A program made the translations under genes and the position numbers. The notes under the pieces are model-generated. The model was not told the origin of the DNA, ran no database searches, and worked only from the letters and a program-made list of their open reading frames with translations. A DNA stretch of 64,000 bases, from contig NZ_FOMZ01000014.1 of assembly GCF_900112765.1 (NCBI RefSeq), positions 62,001 through 126,000 on the forward strand, written 5' to 3'. The first letter of the stretch is position 1. Each line of letters starts with the position of its first letter. Below, one piece after another: positions 62,040 to 64,000 of this stretch. This DNA comes from Actinopolyspora alba. Lineage in GTDB: Bacteria > Actinomycetota > Actinomycetes > Mycobacteriales > Pseudonocardiaceae.

Positions 62040-63563
62040 ATGGCACAACTCAAGAACTTCCCGCTTCCGGACGTCGGTGAAGGGCTGACCGAGGCGGAGA
62101 TTCTGAACTGGCGGATCGGGCCCGGTGACGCGGTCGAGCTGAACCAGATCATCGTGGAGATCGAGACCGCGAAGGCATCGGTCGAGCTGCCGTGCCCCTA
62201 CGCGGGGACTATCAGCGAGCTGCTCGCCGAACCCGGCCAGACCGTGGAGGTCGGAACCCCGATCCTCACGATCGAGCCGGCCGGTGCGGAGAGCGACGAG
62301 TCGGAACCGGACAAGCCCGCGGAGCGGGGCGAGCGGTCCGAGCAGGGCGGCAAGATCGGCGAGGAAGGTGCCGACGGCCGGATCGCCACCCTGGTGGGGT
62401 ACGGCCCGCGCTCGACCAGCGCGAAACGCCGCCCCCGCAAGAAGGACGCCACCGCCGGGCAGCGCGGCGGCTCCGACAGCGGTGGATCCAACGGCTCGGC
62501 CGGGCAACGGCCCGCCTCCAACGGCACTCCGGTGCCGACCGGCGCGGGCACCGACGGCGCGGGCACCAACGGCACCGCGGTGAACGGCTCCGCCCCCGCC
62601 ACGAGCACGCCGTCCGCTTCCCGGCAGGCCGAGTCGGCCGCGGGCGGCACCGGCGTCGCAGCGGGCGGCGGAGTGCCGCTCGCGAAACCGCCGGTGCGCA
62701 AACTGGCCAAGGACCTCGGCGTGGAGCTGCGTTCGCTGCACGGCTCCGGCTCGGGTGGCGTGATCACCAGGCAGGACGTGGAACGCGCGGCGGCGGGCGG
62801 CGTCACGGCCGCGGCCTCCGAGGGCCCCGCTGCCGGATCCCTGGCGGCTCGGGACAGCGCCGAGCGGGAGCACCGGGTTCCGATCAAGGGGGTCCGGAAG
62901 GCGACGGCGCAGGCCATGGTGGACAGCGCGTTCACCGCCCCGCACGTGACCGAGTTCCTGACGATCGACGTCACTCCGATGATGGAGTTCCGGGAGCGGC
63001 TCAAGAAGCACCCCGACTTCCGGGACGTCAAGGTCACACCGCTGGCGATCGCGTCCAAGGCGATGTGCCTGGCCGCGAAGCGGACACCGGACGTCAACGC
63101 CGCCTGGGACGGTGAGGCGGGCGAGATCGTCTACAAGGACTACGTGCACCTGGGTGTGGCCGCGGCCACCGACCGCGGCCTGGTCGTGCCCAAGGTCCGC
63201 GACGCGGACGGGATGTCACTGCGGGAACTGGCCGTGGCGCTGGAGGAGCTGACCAGCACCGCCCGTGAGGGCAGGACCTCGCCGGAGGCGATGACCAACG
63301 GCACGATCACGATCACGAACGTGGGCGTGTTCGGGGTGGACACCGGGACGCCGATCCTCAACCCGGGCGAGTCGGCGATCCTGGCGTTCGGCGCCATCCG
63401 CGAGATGCCCTGGGTGGTCGACGGCCAGGTGGTGCCGCGTCAGGTCTGCCAGCTGGCGCTGAGCTTCGACCACCGGGTGGTGGACGGCCAGCAGGGCTCG
63501 CGGTTCCTCGCCGACGTCGGATCGATACTGTCCGATCCGGGGATGGCCCTGACGTTCGGGTAG
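62040..63563 (+). CDS. bkdC: 2-oxoacid dehydrogenase E2 acyltransferase
   Basis: Encodes 507 residues. One lipoyl domain (1-78) with lipoyl Lys45 in EIETAKASVELP. A long Gly/Ser/Ala/Thr linker (about 80-215) leads to the peripheral subunit-binding domain (KPPVRKLAKDLGVELRSLHG) and the catalytic domain (about 280-507) with LSFDHRVVDGQQGSRFL. It passes the acyl group to CoA. E3 is not encoded here. GAGGGAG precedes the ATG. A perfect hairpin follows. Confidence 0.94.
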   Translation: MAQLKNFPLPDVGEGLTEAEILNWRIGPGDAVELNQIIVEIETAKASVELPCPYAGTISELLAEPGQTVEVGTPILTIEPAGAESDESEPDKPAERGERSEQGGKIGEEGADGRIATLVGYGPRSTSAKRRPRKKDATAGQRGGSDSGGSNGSAGQRPASNGTPVPTGAGTDGAGTNGTAVNGSAPATSTPSASRQAESAAGGTGVAAGGGVPLAKPPVRKLAKDLGVELRSLHGSGSGGVITRQDVERAAAGGVTAAASEGPAAGSLAARDSAEREHRVPIKGVRKATAQAMVDSAFTAPHVTEFLTIDVTPMMEFRERLKKHPDFRDVKVTPLAIASKAMCLAAKRTPDVNAAWDGEAGEIVYKDYVHLGVAAATDRGLVVPKVRDADGMSLRELAVALEELTSTAREGRTSPEAMTNGTITITNVGVFGVDTGTPILNPGESAILAFGAIREMPWVVDGQVVPRQVCQLALSFDHRVVDGQQGSRFLADVGSILSDPGMALTFG

Positions 63564-63603
63564 AACTCGGGCAGCCCGGTTTCCGTAACCGGTTGCGCGG
63601 CGG

Positions 63604-63639
63604 GACTCACGTGCCGGGTCGGCTACCGGCACGTGAGTC
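63604..63639 (+). terminator. Hairpin terminator after bkdC
   Basis: GACTCACGTGCCGG and its exact complement enclose an 8-nt loop, starting 40 bp after the stop. Confidence 0.85.
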
Positions 63640-63656
63640 GGCCTCCACCGGGGCGT

Positions 63657-63728
63657 CGATTTCGCGAGAAATTGACGCCCCCCCGCACGGGGGTGTGACC
63701 CCAGCTCCGTCGATTTCTCGCGAAATCG
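63657..63728. repeat. 18-bp hairpin repeats, copies 11 and 12 (pair)
   Basis: CGATTTCGCGAGAAATTG (63657-63674) and CGATTTCTCGCGAAATCG (63711-63728) lie 54 bp apart in opposite orientation, just after the bkd terminator. A decayed half (CGCGAAATC) is seen near 63940. Confidence 0.8.
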
Positions 63729-63747
63729 ACGGGCCAGCAGTGCCGAC

Positions 63748-63918
63748 GAACAGCCGCACTCCCACCACTCCCGTAAGCCGCACTCCGACCACTCTCGCAG
63801 TCGGCACCGCCGCGGGTTCTCCGGTGCGGCTCTCGCGAGGACGGCCCCGACGTCGTGTAGGTCGCTACCCGATGTCGGGGCACCCGCAGCGAGAGCCGTG
63901 CGGGAGGTTCCGCCACCC
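63748..63918 (+). repeat. Structured intergenic element, copy C, with tandem 24-bp units
   Basis: Outer stem GGCTCTCG (63828) / CGAGAGCC (63890), inner stem CCCCGAC (63845) / GTCGGGG (63874), and inside GTAG-GTCG-CTAC. The tandem 24-bp units seen beside copy B lie on its left side here (63748-63797), consistent with its opposite orientation. No gene is visible from 63564 to the end of the window. Confidence 0.8.
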
Positions 63919-64000
63919 GCACCGCCACGCGAACCGAGCCGCGAAATCAGCGACTCAGGAGCGGTGGTGGTCGGTGATCCCTGCTCCGGGCCGCCAGGTG

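Overview
The window is high-GC DNA with codon use, gene order and regulators typical of a filamentous or mycelial actinomycete. The rpsF-ssb-rpsR-rplI-dnaB block, a desABCD siderophore operon with DmdR/IdeR-type iron boxes, an XRE/DUF397 pair, a WhiJ/BldB-like context, GTP-type PEP carboxykinase and a bkdABC-type dehydrogenase all point to Actinobacteria. Many proteins are acidic. A Pseudonocardiales-type organism (for example Actinopolyspora or Saccharopolyspora) is plausible, but this is inference from style and not from a marker gene. No rRNA, tRNA, CRISPR array or prophage was seen.

Layout. 1-5.7 kb holds the ribosomal/replication block, ending in a dnaB helicase interrupted by two inteins and preceded by a cluster of DnaA-box-like sequences. 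5.7-16.3 kb is a patchwork of metabolic and regulatory genes: WYL regulator/glyoxalase, ECF42 sigma factor/DGPF protein, GNAT, HAD, MFS, PhoX, SDR and an amidohydrolase. 16.4-18.8 kb is a HAAS-type membrane protein next to a TnpB transposable element with a recognisable omega-RNA end. 19-31 kb has two NarL-type two-component systems, trmB, a two-gene ABC exporter, a Cof-type HAD and a ferredoxin-reductase-like flavoprotein. 31.2-35.3 kb is a dynamin-like GTPase / GrpE-like / dynamin-like GTPase operon, divergent from the second two-component system. 36-41.4 kb is desABCD for desferrioxamine-type siderophore synthesis behind two iron boxes. At 49.2-50.2 kb a siderophore-interacting flavin reductase has its own pair of iron boxes, so uptake and release of iron are probably co-regulated with synthesis.

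41.6-48.7 kb is accessory: a Balon/Rv2629-like ribosome-associated factor divergent from a DUF2267 gene, VanZ, a three-gene operon of unknown function divergent from an XRE/DUF397 pair, and an AbrB/RelE-type toxin-antitoxin module flanked by diverged direct repeats. 50.4-63.6 kb returns to core-like genes: a DxDxDG-repeat acidic protein, pckG, a polar amino acid ABC transporter, an M20 peptidase, a GOLPH3-family protein and the bkdABC operon.

The most unusual signals are non-coding. An 18-bp hairpin, CGATTTC-GCGA-GAAATCG, occurs about 13 times, always between genes and often in pairs 40-55 bp apart. Its core is close to the Noc binding sequence and to the centre of parS. A second, larger element of about 115 bp (about 165 bp in two copies), with nested conserved stems, occurs three times in both orientations.
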